A stretch of 64,000 nt of DNA from Flavobacterium daejeonense DSM 17708 (GTDB lineage Bacteria > Bacteroidota > Bacteroidia > Flavobacteriales > Flavobacteriaceae). Positions 15,221 through 23,869 of this stretch are shown here, piece by piece. Below the pieces are notes generated by a model. The model was not told the DNA's origin and ran no database searches. It saw nothing but the letters and a program-made list of their open reading frames with translations. Location: the NCBI RefSeq assembly GCF_000425425.1, contig NZ_AUDK01000015.1, positions 50,527-114,526 of the forward strand. The letters are read 5' to 3'. Numbering within the stretch: the stretch's first letter is position 1; the number at the start of each line of letters is the position of its first letter. The translations under genes were made by a program, and so were the position numbers.

Positions 15221-16001
15221 ATTTTACAAAGATTTCACCAATTAGATAACATTTTGCAAAACCACTTATGCGAACCCTGTTTTCCAATAATTCACAATCC
15301 AAATAACCTTTGCGTTTCGAAAGCTGAATGGCGGAAAATTTAGTTTTGTTTAATTCTTTTGCCCAAAAAGGAGTCAGGGTAGTATGAGCCGAACCCGTAA
15401 CCGGATCTTCATTAATACCGGATTGAGGCGCAAAAAAACGGGAAACAAAATCGGAAGTTTTACCTTGAGCAGTAACAATAATTCCTCTTACGGGCCATTT
15501 TGAAAGTTTTTCAAAATCAGGTTCTAAGTTCAGAATTTCATCTTCATGGTCAAAAACAAACAAATAGTCTGTTTTACCTTTAAATGTTTTTTGTGGCTTT
15601 ATATTGAATCCATCCGTTATTTGAGGGGTTAACTCCAGAGGTTTCAAGGTATCAACTGGGAAATTTAACGAAAGTAAATTGCCTTCTTTTGTTACTGTTA
15701 AATCGCCGCTTCTTGGAGAGAAAAAGTTAATAAGATTATCAGTATAATTTTCATAATTAAATAATACAAAAGCGGCTGCTAAAGTTGCATGTCCGCAAAG
15801 ATCAACTTCAACGGTGGGAGTAAACCATCTGATTTCGTATTGCTCGTTGTTTTTTACATAAAAAACGGTTTCGGCAAGGTTGTTTTCGGCGGCAATTTTT
15901 TGCATCAAATCTTCACTAATCCATTTGTCTAATGGACAAACAGCAGCCGGATTTCCAGAAAAAACTTCATTGGTAAAAGCATCTATTTGATAAATTTTCA
16001 T
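15219..16001 (-). CDS. PhzF-family isomerase-like protein
   Basis: A 260-residue protein of the PhzF/diaminopimelate-epimerase fold. It begins MKIYQIDAFTNEVFSGNPAA and has NNLAETVFYV with the catalytic glutamate (Glu44), then EIRWFTPTVEVDLCGHATLA and the second-lobe DPVTGSAHTTLTPFWA. Cytosolic. PhzF isomerises a precursor in phenazine synthesis, but most family members, like this one, lie outside phenazine clusters and have unknown substrates. The start overlaps the stop of the MocR-type regulator by 4 bases (ATGA), so it is probably the gene that regulator controls or is co-expressed with. Confidence 0.85.
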   Translation of the reverse strand: MKIYQIDAFTNEVFSGNPAAVCPLDKWISEDLMQKIAAENNLAETVFYVKNNEQYEIRWFTPTVEVDLCGHATLAAAFVLFNYENYTDNLINFFSPRSGDLTVTKEGNLLSLNFPVDTLKPLELTPQITDGFNIKPQKTFKGKTDYLFVFDHEDEILNLEPDFEKLSKWPVRGIIVTAQGKTSDFVSRFFAPQSGINEDPVTGSAHTTLTPFWAKELNKTKFSAIQLSKRKGYLDCELLENRVRISGFAKCYLIGEIFVK

Positions 16002-17416
16002 TGTAATTGTTGTTTGATTAATAATCCTAAAGTTTTGAGACTGTCTTCTACTTTTTCATCCCATTTAATGGCAAAATTCAGCCGCATGCAGTTGTTGTAA
16101 CGGTTATGTTGGGTAAACATTCTTCCGGGAGCAAAGCCTATTTTGTGTTGAACGGCAATATCGTATAAAACCGCGGTATCAATTCTCGGGTCGAGTTCTA
16201 ACCAAAGCACAAAACCGCCCTGAGGATTGGAAATTTTAGTGTTTTCCGGGAAATATTTTTCAATCGCTTTTTTAAAATGCAGGCAGTTGTTGTAAAGGGT
16301 ATTTCTTAGAGTTCTTAAATGGTGTTCATAGCGACCGTGCTCCATAAAATCGGCAATGACTTCCTGATATAAGGGCGGACTGGACATGGTATTTAGTAGT
16401 TTTTTTCGAATCGTTTTTTCTTTGAATTTGCCCGGTGCAACCCAGCCTACCCGATAGCCCGGTGCTAAGGTTTTCGATACCGAACCACACCACAACACAT
16501 TTCCTGTTTCGTCAAAAGCTTTGCAGGGTTTTGGTCGGCTGGCACCAAAGAAAATATCACCGTATAAATCGTCTTCAATCAAAGGAATATTATGTTTGCT
16601 AAGTAAGTGAACTACTTCTTTTTTATTTTCTTCAGGCATACAACTTCCTAAAGGATTGTTGAAATTGGTCACAAAACAACAGGCATTTATTTTAGGCAGT
16701 ACTTTTTTTAAATCTTCAATTGAAATTCCGGTAACAGGATGTGTTGGTAATTCGATAATATGTAATCCCAAAGATTTTATCATTTGCAAAATGCCAAAAT
16801 AAACAGGACTTTCGATAGCCACTGTATCACCGGGCTCGGTTACGGTTATTAAGGCATAAAAAAGTGCATTTAAAGCTCCCGAAGTAGTCACAATATCATC
16901 TTCTGTCAAATGACCGTCCCAGGTAAAAGACCATTTGGCAATATTTCTTCTCAAATTAATATTTCCCTGAGCGGGTTCGTAACCGGTTCCGCTGTCTTCT
17001 AAATTGCGTAAAACTTTTACAACTCCTTTGTTGAGTTTTGCAATGGGAAGCATACTTTTATCCACAACTCCAAGCGCAAATTGTGTAAAATCTTTGTGGG
17101 TCAAAGTGTTGAATACCTTACTGATTAAGTCTTCCGGAGTTTTTTCCTGCTGACTTAATTGTAACTGGCTTACAGAAGGGAGCTCCAGTTTGCTATGGAA
17201 AGAATGGCTTACATAAAATCCGGATTTGGGTTTTGATTCAATTAACGATTTACTTTCTAATTCTAAAAAAGCCTGTTTTACTGTATTGATGCTAATATTG
17301 TATATTTTTTGAATGGTTCGGATAGAAGGCAGTTTTTCTCCGGTTTTTAACGTTCCGGAGGAAATTTGGTCTTCAATGATTCGGGCAATTTTTAAATATA
17401 AAATCTCTCTGGGCAT
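15998..17416 (-). CDS. MocR-type regulator: GntR HTH fused to aminotransferase domain
   Basis: A 472-residue fusion. Residues 1-70 are a GntR winged helix (GEKLPSIRTIQKIYNISINTVKQAFLELESKSLI). Residues 100-470 are a fold-type I aminotransferase with GYEPAQGNINLR, NFNNPLGSCM, EDDLYGDI and the PLP lysine in GSVSKTLAPGYRVGW (Lys315). MocR proteins use PLP chemistry to sense amino acids or PLP and to control transcription. It is translationally coupled to the PhzF-like gene. The sensed compound is unknown. Confidence 0.9.
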   Translation of the reverse strand: MPREILYLKIARIIEDQISSGTLKTGEKLPSIRTIQKIYNISINTVKQAFLELESKSLIESKPKSGFYVSHSFHSKLELPSVSQLQLSQQEKTPEDLISKVFNTLTHKDFTQFALGVVDKSMLPIAKLNKGVVKVLRNLEDSGTGYEPAQGNINLRRNIAKWSFTWDGHLTEDDIVTTSGALNALFYALITVTEPGDTVAIESPVYFGILQMIKSLGLHIIELPTHPVTGISIEDLKKVLPKINACCFVTNFNNPLGSCMPEENKKEVVHLLSKHNIPLIEDDLYGDIFFGASRPKPCKAFDETGNVLWCGSVSKTLAPGYRVGWVAPGKFKEKTIRKKLLNTMSSPPLYQEVIADFMEHGRYEHHLRTLRNTLYNNCLHFKKAIEKYFPENTKISNPQGGFVLWLELDPRIDTAVLYDIAVQHKIGFAPGRMFTQHNRYNNCMRLNFAIKWDEKVEDSLKTLGLLIKQQLQ

Positions 17417-17478
17417 TCTTAACTTTTTTGTATCCTATAAAAGTAATAAATATTCTAACTGTAACCGTTTTTGATTTT

Positions 17479-17853
17479 TTAAGAATAAGAATAGTTTAAC
17501 CAGTTAATAAGTCGGGTAATGGAAGAATCCAGATTTTTATAAGCCGAATTTTTCCCTTTTTCATTTAAAAACAGTTCTGATTTTTGAATCAAATTTTCCT
17601 GAAGGAAATAATGTTCAAAAGCAGTGTCGATATATGTTTTTAACTGATACTTGTCTGAATTTAAGTTTGATGCGTAAGAATATCCAACGATTTTATCGTT
17701 TAATTCTGCTACCAAAAGTGGTAATCCAAAGTGTTGGTTGAGTTTTGAGTTTCCCTTTTTTTGCTCCTGATACAGTTTGATAATTGTATCAAGATCTGCT
17801 ATTGTTATTGCTCTGAAATTAAAATTGGCTTGTTGTTGTGCTGTTGTTTCCAT
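17479..17853 (-). CDS. Partial or divergent GNAT-like acetyltransferase
   Basis: A 124-residue protein whose first half matches the start of phosphinothricin-type GNAT enzymes (NFNFRAITIADLDTIIKLY, then LPLLVAELNDKIVGYSYAS). After that it departs from the family: the acetyl-CoA loop with its Gly-rich QGxGxG/A pattern is missing and is replaced by a lysine/asparagine-rich helical tail. It is about 40 residues shorter than usual. It may have lost activity. It lies alone on the minus strand, upstream of the MocR gene by 62 bases. Confidence 0.5.
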   Translation of the reverse strand: METTAQQQANFNFRAITIADLDTIIKLYQEQKKGNSKLNQHFGLPLLVAELNDKIVGYSYASNLNSDKYQLKTYIDTAFEHYFLQENLIQKSELFLNEKGKNSAYKNLDSSITRLINWLNYSYS

Positions 17854-18006
17854 ACGTTGCTATTTTGGGTAAAGCTATTTATTTCCTAAAAACAAGTACA
17901 GATACAGAAATAATTTTGTTTATGGTTACAGATTGTTTTTGTTTTTTCAAATTTTAAAGCAGATAAAGCAAATTAAAATAGGAGATAATTTGTGTTTTAT
18001 AAACAA

Positions 18007-18044
18007 AAAATCCTCTTTTTAAATTGAATTTAAAAGAGGATTTT
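18007..18044 (-). terminator. Terminator of the HIT gene
   Basis: A perfect 13-bp stem pairs AAAATCCTCTTTT (18007-18019) with AAAAGAGGATTTT (18032-18044). Read on the minus strand it ends in a T run, 10 bases past the HIT-family stop. Confidence 0.75.
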
Positions 18045-18054
18045 ACTGTGTAAA

Positions 18055-18492
18055 TTAGTTGAGGTTTTTATAAAACGCTTTGATTTTTTCGATTACTGTT
18101 TGATATTCAGCATCCGTAAGTTGGGTTTTGTTGGGATTCATTTCGAAAACACTTCCAAAACCATAGCCATCTTTGTATTTAGGAACTACGTGAAAATGCA
18201 AATGCGACAGGGTGTCGGCATAGGCTCCGTAATTAATTTTGTCCGGATTAAAAGCTTTGGCAATAGCTTTAGCCGCGGTGGCAACGTCATCCATAAAAGC
18301 ATTACGCTCTTCGTTACTTAATTCGTGAAATTCAACGCCGTGGTCTTTGTAAACCACATTTAAACGACCGGAGTAAGATTGTTCTTTGAACAGGAACAAT
18401 TGCGATACTTTCAGGTCGGTAATTTTAATCATTAGGTTGTGCAGGGTTTCATTTTCCTGACAATACAAGCATTCAGAAACTGGTGAAGGCAT
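18055..18492 (-). CDS. HIT-family nucleotide-binding protein
   Basis: A 145-residue histidine-triad protein. The triad is HLHFHVVPK (His97, His99, His101), with the canonical central histidine nucleophile, preceded by NYGAYADTLS. The start has a Cys-x-x-Cys-like pair (CLYCQENE, 8-15) seen in many HIT proteins. Members hydrolyse nucleoside phosphoramidates or dinucleoside polyphosphates. It is probably monocistronic, with a terminator downstream. The exact substrate is not decidable. Confidence 0.85.
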   Translation of the reverse strand: MPSPVSECLYCQENETLHNLMIKITDLKVSQLFLFKEQSYSGRLNVVYKDHGVEFHELSNEERNAFMDDVATAAKAIAKAFNPDKINYGAYADTLSHLHFHVVPKYKDGYGFGSVFEMNPNKTQLTDAEYQTVIEKIKAFYKNLN

Positions 18493-18542
18493 ATCTTGAG
18501 TTTTTATGGTTTGTTGTTTGTAACAAAGCTATTGATAGTATT

Positions 18543-18983
18543 TTATTTTTCCAGGTAACCTTTTTCTTTTAGGCGGGCAAAAACTTTTTCTCCAATTTCT
18601 TTGCCCCATTGTTGTCCCATCGTCATCGATTCCTGTACCACCTGAGGCATCGTAGCAACCATTTTTTTTCCAATAGGAGAGTTGTAAAAATTGATTAATT
18701 GGTCGATATCAGTTTCAGTATAATATTTCGCGTAAATAGGAGTGATTAAGTTAGTAATATCGTCCGCTTTCATTTCTTGTTTGGCTTCTTCCCAAAATTC
18801 CTGAGGAACAGCAGAAAAAGATTTTTTGAAAGAATCCATCATTTGATTCATGACCTGAATGCCTATTTTTCCAGATCCGGACAATTCCAGTAGTTGTTTT
18901 ATTTTCTCTTCTTTGGAATTATTTTGAGCATTTCCCGCAAAGGAAAGTATCGTTATTCCTAAAATTAAAAGTGTTTTTTTCAT
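18543..18983 (-). CDS. DUF2059 secreted protein
   Basis: A 146-residue protein with a cleavable signal peptide (about 1-19, FAGNA|QNN), so probably periplasmic. The mature part is helical and matches DUF2059: KEEKIKQLLELSGSGKIGIQVMNQMM (25-50) and YAKYYTETDIDQLINFYNSPIGKKMV (84-109). Function is unknown in the family. It has 50 bases between its start codon and the HIT gene, so it may be transcribed with that gene. Confidence 0.85.
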   Translation of the reverse strand: MKKTLLILGITILSFAGNAQNNSKEEKIKQLLELSGSGKIGIQVMNQMMDSFKKSFSAVPQEFWEEAKQEMKADDITNLITPIYAKYYTETDIDQLINFYNSPIGKKMVATMPQVVQESMTMGQQWGKEIGEKVFARLKEKGYLEK

Positions 18984-19061
18984 GGATTGGTTTCTTAGAA
19001 TTAAAAAGTTATTTCGTTTTAAATGTAAGGAATTAAATTTTGTAAATAAAAATTATCTCAC

Positions 19062-19092
19062 AAAAAAAGCGCTCTCTTTCAAGAACGCTTTC
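19062..19092 (-). terminator. Terminator of purL
   Basis: AAAGCG (19066-19071) and CGCTTT (19086-19091) form the base of a hairpin with further partial pairing inside. The minus-strand read ends in seven T (19062-19068). It lies 23 bases past the purL stop. Confidence 0.65.
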
Positions 19093-19114
19093 TAAATATT
19101 TAAAAAATTATGAT

Positions 19115-22100
19115 TTAGTTGTTTTCAATCCACTTTCTGGCGTTGACAAAGGCTTCCTGCCAAGGAGTAACTTCGTCGTTTCTATGGCTTGGGTAATTTG
19201 CCCAGTTCCATTGGAAAACCGAACGCTCAATGTGCGGCATGGTTACCAGGTGACGTCCTGTTTTATCACACAACATCGCTGTGTTAAAGTCGGAACCATT
19301 AGGGTTTGCAGGATAGCTGTCGTAACCGTATTTTCCAACGATATTGTAGTTTTCTTCACCCATTGGTAAGTTAAATTTACCTTCACCATGAGAAACCCAA
19401 ACTCCCAAAGTTGTTCCGGCTAAAGTTGATAACATCACAGAATTGTTTTCCTGTACGGTTACCGAAGTAAAGATACTTTCGTGCTTGTGGCTGTTGTTGT
19501 GTAGCATTTTTCCGTGTACTTCATGCTCCGGATTAATTACTTCCAATTCCATGAATAATTGGCAACCGTTACAAATTCCAACAGATAAGGTATCTTCTCT
19601 TTTGAAGAAGTTTTTCAAAGCGTTGTTGGCTTTTTCGTTGTATTTGAAAGCTCCTGCCCAACCTTTAGCAGAACCTAATACGTCAGAATTGGAGAATCCA
19701 CCCACAGCACCAATAAATTGAACATCTTCTAAATTCTCACGACCTGAAATCAAATCGGTCATGTGGATGTCTTTTACATCAAAACCGGCTAAATACATGG
19801 CGTTTGCCATTTCACGCTCGGAATTAGATCCTTTTTCACGAATAATAGCCGCTTTTGGTCTTGGTTTTGTAGCATCAACTTCCGGTTTTTTTCCTGTAAA
19901 ATGAGCCGGGAAACTAAAGTTTAACGGTTGGTTTTTATAGTTGTCATAACGCTCTTGTGCTGTTCCGTTTTTAGATTGTTTTTGGTCTAATAAGAACGAC
20001 GTTTTAAACCAAACGTCTCTGTATTTAGCAATATCTAATTTACAAGGACCAAAGTCTAAAGTAGCTTCATTAGTTACTGTTCCTAATTTGTGGAAAGCAA
20101 CTCCGTTAGCATTTAATTTGTTTTCTAAAGCAGCGTCTTCATTAGCCTGGAATACAATTCCGATGTTTTCAGCAAAAAGATATTTGATGATGTCTTTTTC
20201 TTCGAATCCCGACGCTTCGGGAGAAAAGTCAATTTTAGCTCCTAAGTTTACATCAGCAAAACACATTTCTAATAAAGTAGTGATTAAACCACCGCTTCCA
20301 ATATCGTGACCTGCGACGATATTTCCTTCCAGTATTAATTCCTGAATAGTGTTGAATGCTTTTTTAAAGAAAGCAGCGTCTTTAATCGTAGGTGTTTCAG
20401 CTCCAATTTTGTTTAAGATTTGAGCAAATGAAGAACCTCCTAATTTAAATTCATCCTGAGATAAATTGATATAATAGATAGAACCACCGTCTTTTTGTAA
20501 AACAGGTTCAACTACTTTTCTAATATCAGTACAGTTACCGGCAGCCGAAATAATAACCGTTCCCGGAGCGATTACTTCGTCATTTGGATATTTTTGTTTC
20601 ATTGAAAGCGAATCTTTTCCGGTTGGAATATTGATTCCTAATTCGATTGCAAAATCCGAACAACCTTCAACAGCAGCATACAAACGGGCATCTTCACCTT
20701 CGTTTTTACAAGCCCACATCCAGTTAGCCGACAATGAAATCCCGCCTAATCCGTCTTTTATTGGTGCCCAGATAATATTTGATAAAGATTCTGCAATGGC
20801 ATTGCGGCTTCCTGCTACCGGATCAATTAAAGCAGCAATAGGAGCATGACCAATAGAAGTGGCAATTCCTTCTTTTCCGTTAAAATCTAAAGCGACCACA
20901 CCACAGTTGTTTAGAGGCAATTGTAATGGTCCGGCACATTGTTGTTTGGCTACTTTTCCACCCACACAACGGTCCACTTTATTAGTTAACCAGTCTTTAG
21001 AAGCAACGGCTTCCAATTGTAAAACCGCTTCTAAATAAGTAGCAATTTTATCTTTAGTATAATCTAATTCAGCGTAGTTATAGTCAACAGTAGTATCGGT
21101 AATAACTGTTTTTGGCGAACTTCCGAAGAAATCTTCCAAAGCATAATCCATTGGTTTAGCTCCGGTAGTTTTTGATTCGAATGTAAAACGGTGATCTCCG
21201 GTTACATCTCCCACCTGATACATTGGCGAACGCTCTCTGTCGGCAATTCTTTGCAACGTATCAATGTTTTTTTGACCAATAACCAATCCCATTCTTTCCT
21301 GAGATTCGTTACCAATTATTTCTTTAGCCGAAAGAGTAGGGTCACCCACAGGCAATTTGTCTAAATCAATTAATCCTCCTGTTTCTTCCACTAATTCCGA
21401 AAGACAGTTTAGGTGTCCACCTGCACCGTGATCGTGTATAGAAACAATTGGGTTGTTGTCGCTTTCTACCAATCCGCGAATGGCATTAGCCGCACGTTTT
21501 TGCATTTCCGGATTTGAACGTTGAATCGCGTTTAATTCAATTCCTGAACCGAAAGCTCCGGTATCAGCCGAAGAAACAGCCGCTCCACCCATTCCGATTC
21601 TATAATTTTCTCCACCAAGAATAACGATTTTATCACCTTCCTGTGGTTTGTGTTTGATGGCCTGGTCTAATTTTCCAAAACCAATTCCTCCTGCCTGCAT
21701 GATTACTTTATCATAGCCTAATTTGCGGTCATTTTCGTTATGTTCAAATGTAAGAAGTGACCCTGTAATAAGCGGTTGTCCAAATTTATTTCCAAAATCA
21801 GAAGCTCCGTTTGAAGCTTTGATTAAGATGTCCATTGGCGTTTGGTACAACCATTTTCTTTCTTCAAGACCATTTTCCCAGTCCCGATTGCTATCGGGAC
21901 TATCTTTTTCTAAACGGGAGTAAGAAGTCATGTAAACCGCAGTTCCTGCCAAAGGAAGCGAACCTTGTCCTCCTGCTAAACGGTCACGAATTTCACCTCC
22001 CGAACCTGTTGCAGCACCGTTGAAAGGCTCCACAGTTGTAGGGAAGTTGTGTGTTTCTGCTTTTAAGGAAATAACCGAATCAAATTCTTTTACTTCGTAA

Positions 22101-22795
22101 AAGTCAGCTTTGTCAGCCGTTTTTGGAGCAAATTGTTCGATTTTAGGTCCTTTTACAAAAGCCACATTGTCTTTGTAAGCCGAAACAATATCGTTAGGAT
22201 TTTCCTGAGATGTTTTTTTGATTAATTTGAAAAGAGAAGTTTCTTTTTCCTGACCGTCAATAACAAAAGTTCCGTTGAAAATTTTGTGACGACAGTGCTC
22301 TGAATTCGCTTGTGAGAAAGCAAAAATTTCAGAATCCGTTAGTTTTCTTTCTAATTTGGTTGCCAAATTATTTAGATATTCTACTTCTTCTGAGCTTAAA
22401 GCCAAACCTTCCTGCTGGTTGTAAGCCTCAATGTTATCGATTTCTAAAATAGATTCCGGTTGAATATGGATAGTAAAAATATCCTGATTTAATTCGGTGT
22501 ATTTTTGAGAAAGCATCGGATCAAAATCAGTAAAATCTTCTGAAGTACGATAAAATTCTTCGATACGAATGATTCCTGAAATCCCCATATTTTGAGTGAT
22601 TTCCACTGCGTTGGTACTCCAAGGTGTAATCATTGTTGCGCGGGGACCAACAAAAAAATCCGTCAATACGGATTTCTCTATTTTAATTGCATTGGCAAAA
22701 AGCCAGTTCAGTTTAGAAATATCTTGAGCCGAAATTTCGCCTTGAGTTTGTACGGCAAAAATTGCGTTGCTTTGGTTTTCAAAGAAATGAATCAT
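19115..22795 (-). CDS. purL: Phosphoribosylformylglycinamidine synthase (FGAM synthase)
   Basis: A 1226-residue, single-chain large PurL that converts FGAR, glutamine and ATP to FGAM in purine synthesis. It has the N-terminal PurS-like domain, two AIRS-type ATP-binding halves (with AETHNFPTTVEPFNGAATGSGG near 250, and GGKVAKQQCAGPLQLPLNN in the middle), and a C-terminal glutaminase domain with nucleophile Cys in SVGICNGCQLFMELE and HGEGKF. The length fits the family. Near residues 298-306 the coding strand contains GTCCCGATTGCTATCGGGAC (21881-21900), which resembles the dispersed repeat and adds residues DSPDSNRD in a surface region. Monocistronic. Confidence 0.97.
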   Translation of the reverse strand: MIHFFENQSNAIFAVQTQGEISAQDISKLNWLFANAIKIEKSVLTDFFVGPRATMITPWSTNAVEITQNMGISGIIRIEEFYRTSEDFTDFDPMLSQKYTELNQDIFTIHIQPESILEIDNIEAYNQQEGLALSSEEVEYLNNLATKLERKLTDSEIFAFSQANSEHCRHKIFNGTFVIDGQEKETSLFKLIKKTSQENPNDIVSAYKDNVAFVKGPKIEQFAPKTADKADFYEVKEFDSVISLKAETHNFPTTVEPFNGAATGSGGEIRDRLAGGQGSLPLAGTAVYMTSYSRLEKDSPDSNRDWENGLEERKWLYQTPMDILIKASNGASDFGNKFGQPLITGSLLTFEHNENDRKLGYDKVIMQAGGIGFGKLDQAIKHKPQEGDKIVILGGENYRIGMGGAAVSSADTGAFGSGIELNAIQRSNPEMQKRAANAIRGLVESDNNPIVSIHDHGAGGHLNCLSELVEETGGLIDLDKLPVGDPTLSAKEIIGNESQERMGLVIGQKNIDTLQRIADRERSPMYQVGDVTGDHRFTFESKTTGAKPMDYALEDFFGSSPKTVITDTTVDYNYAELDYTKDKIATYLEAVLQLEAVASKDWLTNKVDRCVGGKVAKQQCAGPLQLPLNNCGVVALDFNGKEGIATSIGHAPIAALIDPVAGSRNAIAESLSNIIWAPIKDGLGGISLSANWMWACKNEGEDARLYAAVEGCSDFAIELGINIPTGKDSLSMKQKYPNDEVIAPGTVIISAAGNCTDIRKVVEPVLQKDGGSIYYINLSQDEFKLGGSSFAQILNKIGAETPTIKDAAFFKKAFNTIQELILEGNIVAGHDIGSGGLITTLLEMCFADVNLGAKIDFSPEASGFEEKDIIKYLFAENIGIVFQANEDAALENKLNANGVAFHKLGTVTNEATLDFGPCKLDIAKYRDVWFKTSFLLDQKQSKNGTAQERYDNYKNQPLNFSFPAHFTGKKPEVDATKPRPKAAIIREKGSNSEREMANAMYLAGFDVKDIHMTDLISGRENLEDVQFIGAVGGFSNSDVLGSAKGWAGAFKYNEKANNALKNFFKREDTLSVGICNGCQLFMELEVINPEHEVHGKMLHNNSHKHESIFTSVTVQENNSVMLSTLAGTTLGVWVSHGEGKFNLPMGEENYNIVGKYGYDSYPANPNGSDFNTAMLCDKTGRHLVTMPHIERSVFQWNWANYPSHRNDEVTPWQEAFVNARKWIENN
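21881..21900. repeat. Palindrome of the dispersed repeat type inside purL
   Basis: GTCCCGATTGCTATCGGGAC differs from the perfect palindrome at 4982-5001 and 25135-25154 by one base (T for A at position 9). It has 8-bp arms around a 4-base centre and lies in frame within purL. It could be a captured repeat fragment. Confidence 0.5.
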
Positions 22796-22999
22796 CGTAA
22801 ATGTATAAGTTGTTCAATTAACGCTGCAAATTTAGTTTAAAAAAATAGTACGGACAAGTGTAAAAAAGACTTTTTAAAGTGGCGGTATTTAGGCAGTTTT
22901 TTTAGTTTTTTATTTCTGAAATAAGCTTCCGGATTTTACTATTCTGTAACTTTGTGGCCAATTAAAATTTAACTTTTTTAATTTCAAAAAAGCAGTAGT

Positions 23000-23689
23000 A
23001 TGACTTTAGTTAGCGACCAAATTAGAAGAGTTTCCACTTTTTCGGAACTTGTTAATACCGAATTTAAAGGAACAATGAACGCTTTGTGCTGGTATAGAAA
23101 TCTAGAAGGTGATTTTAAGGAAATTGTTTCTCAATTGCAATTAAATGAAGATATAACCGAAGTTTTAACCGAGGATTTGCAAGCTCTTCAATTATCAGAA
23201 AAAGGAAATTTAGCAAGGGGAACTATTCTGAATGATTTGCAATTATTAACTGATTTTGGTGCTTCGCCTTCGCTTAATTTATTGAAATGTTATGAGCGGG
23301 ACGAGGAATTTGATTTCATTTCGACGGATGTTTATTCTTATCATGTGGATCGTTCTCCTGTTGCGACAGATACTTTTTTGTGTACCTATTATGGAGCAGC
23401 AAGTGATATAATTTCCAATGAGCAGGCAGAACAGAAAATTTTAATTCCTGAAATCAGAAAAAAACTTCAGGAGTTGTATAATGGATCTGCAGAAGAATTT
23501 GAGGACTTCCTGAAAGAGAATTATTTTGATTTGCATTATCAGGAAAAATCGAATTCAGAGCCTGTTAACTTAGGATTAGGACATCTGTGGCGACTGGCAG
23601 TCGATCATCCTGATCAGCAGGTTTTACCTTGTATTCACCGTGCCCCAAGGGAAAACGAAGGGGAATATCGGTTGTTGTTGATTTGTTAA
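23000..23689 (+). CDS. DUF1826-like cytosolic protein
   Basis: A 229-residue protein with no signal or membrane span. The pattern ALCWYRNLEGDF (near 29-40), YSYHVDRSPVATDTFLCTYYGAASD (near 113-137) and LPCIHRAPRENEGEYRLLLIC at the C-terminus resembles the DUF1826 family, in which similar His-x-Asp and His-Arg motifs suggest a metal-dependent, cupin- or dioxygenase-like core. Function is not known. A TAACTTTG box at 22947-22954 could serve as its -7 element. It stands alone. Confidence 0.5.
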   Translation: MTLVSDQIRRVSTFSELVNTEFKGTMNALCWYRNLEGDFKEIVSQLQLNEDITEVLTEDLQALQLSEKGNLARGTILNDLQLLTDFGASPSLNLLKCYERDEEFDFISTDVYSYHVDRSPVATDTFLCTYYGAASDIISNEQAEQKILIPEIRKKLQELYNGSAEEFEDFLKENYFDLHYQEKSNSEPVNLGLGHLWRLAVDHPDQQVLPCIHRAPRENEGEYRLLLIC

Positions 23690-23869
23690 GAAATATTAGT
23701 CAGACCGGATTAGTATTTTGGTTCTTTGAAATTAAACTTTAGCACCAAATAATTAAGATAAAAAGGGTGGTATAAAAAGATTAATTTAGCGTACAGTTGA
23801 AGTTAAGGCAAAACCTTAATAGCTTATAAAAGAATTAGAGAATATTTTGAATCAAATTAAAAATTCAAT

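Noticed and set aside
15083..15343. An 86-codon plus-strand frame overlapping the 62-codon gene and the PhzF-like gene
   Set aside because: It crosses a strong terminator stem and is antisense to conserved PhzF codons; treated as a shadow frame.
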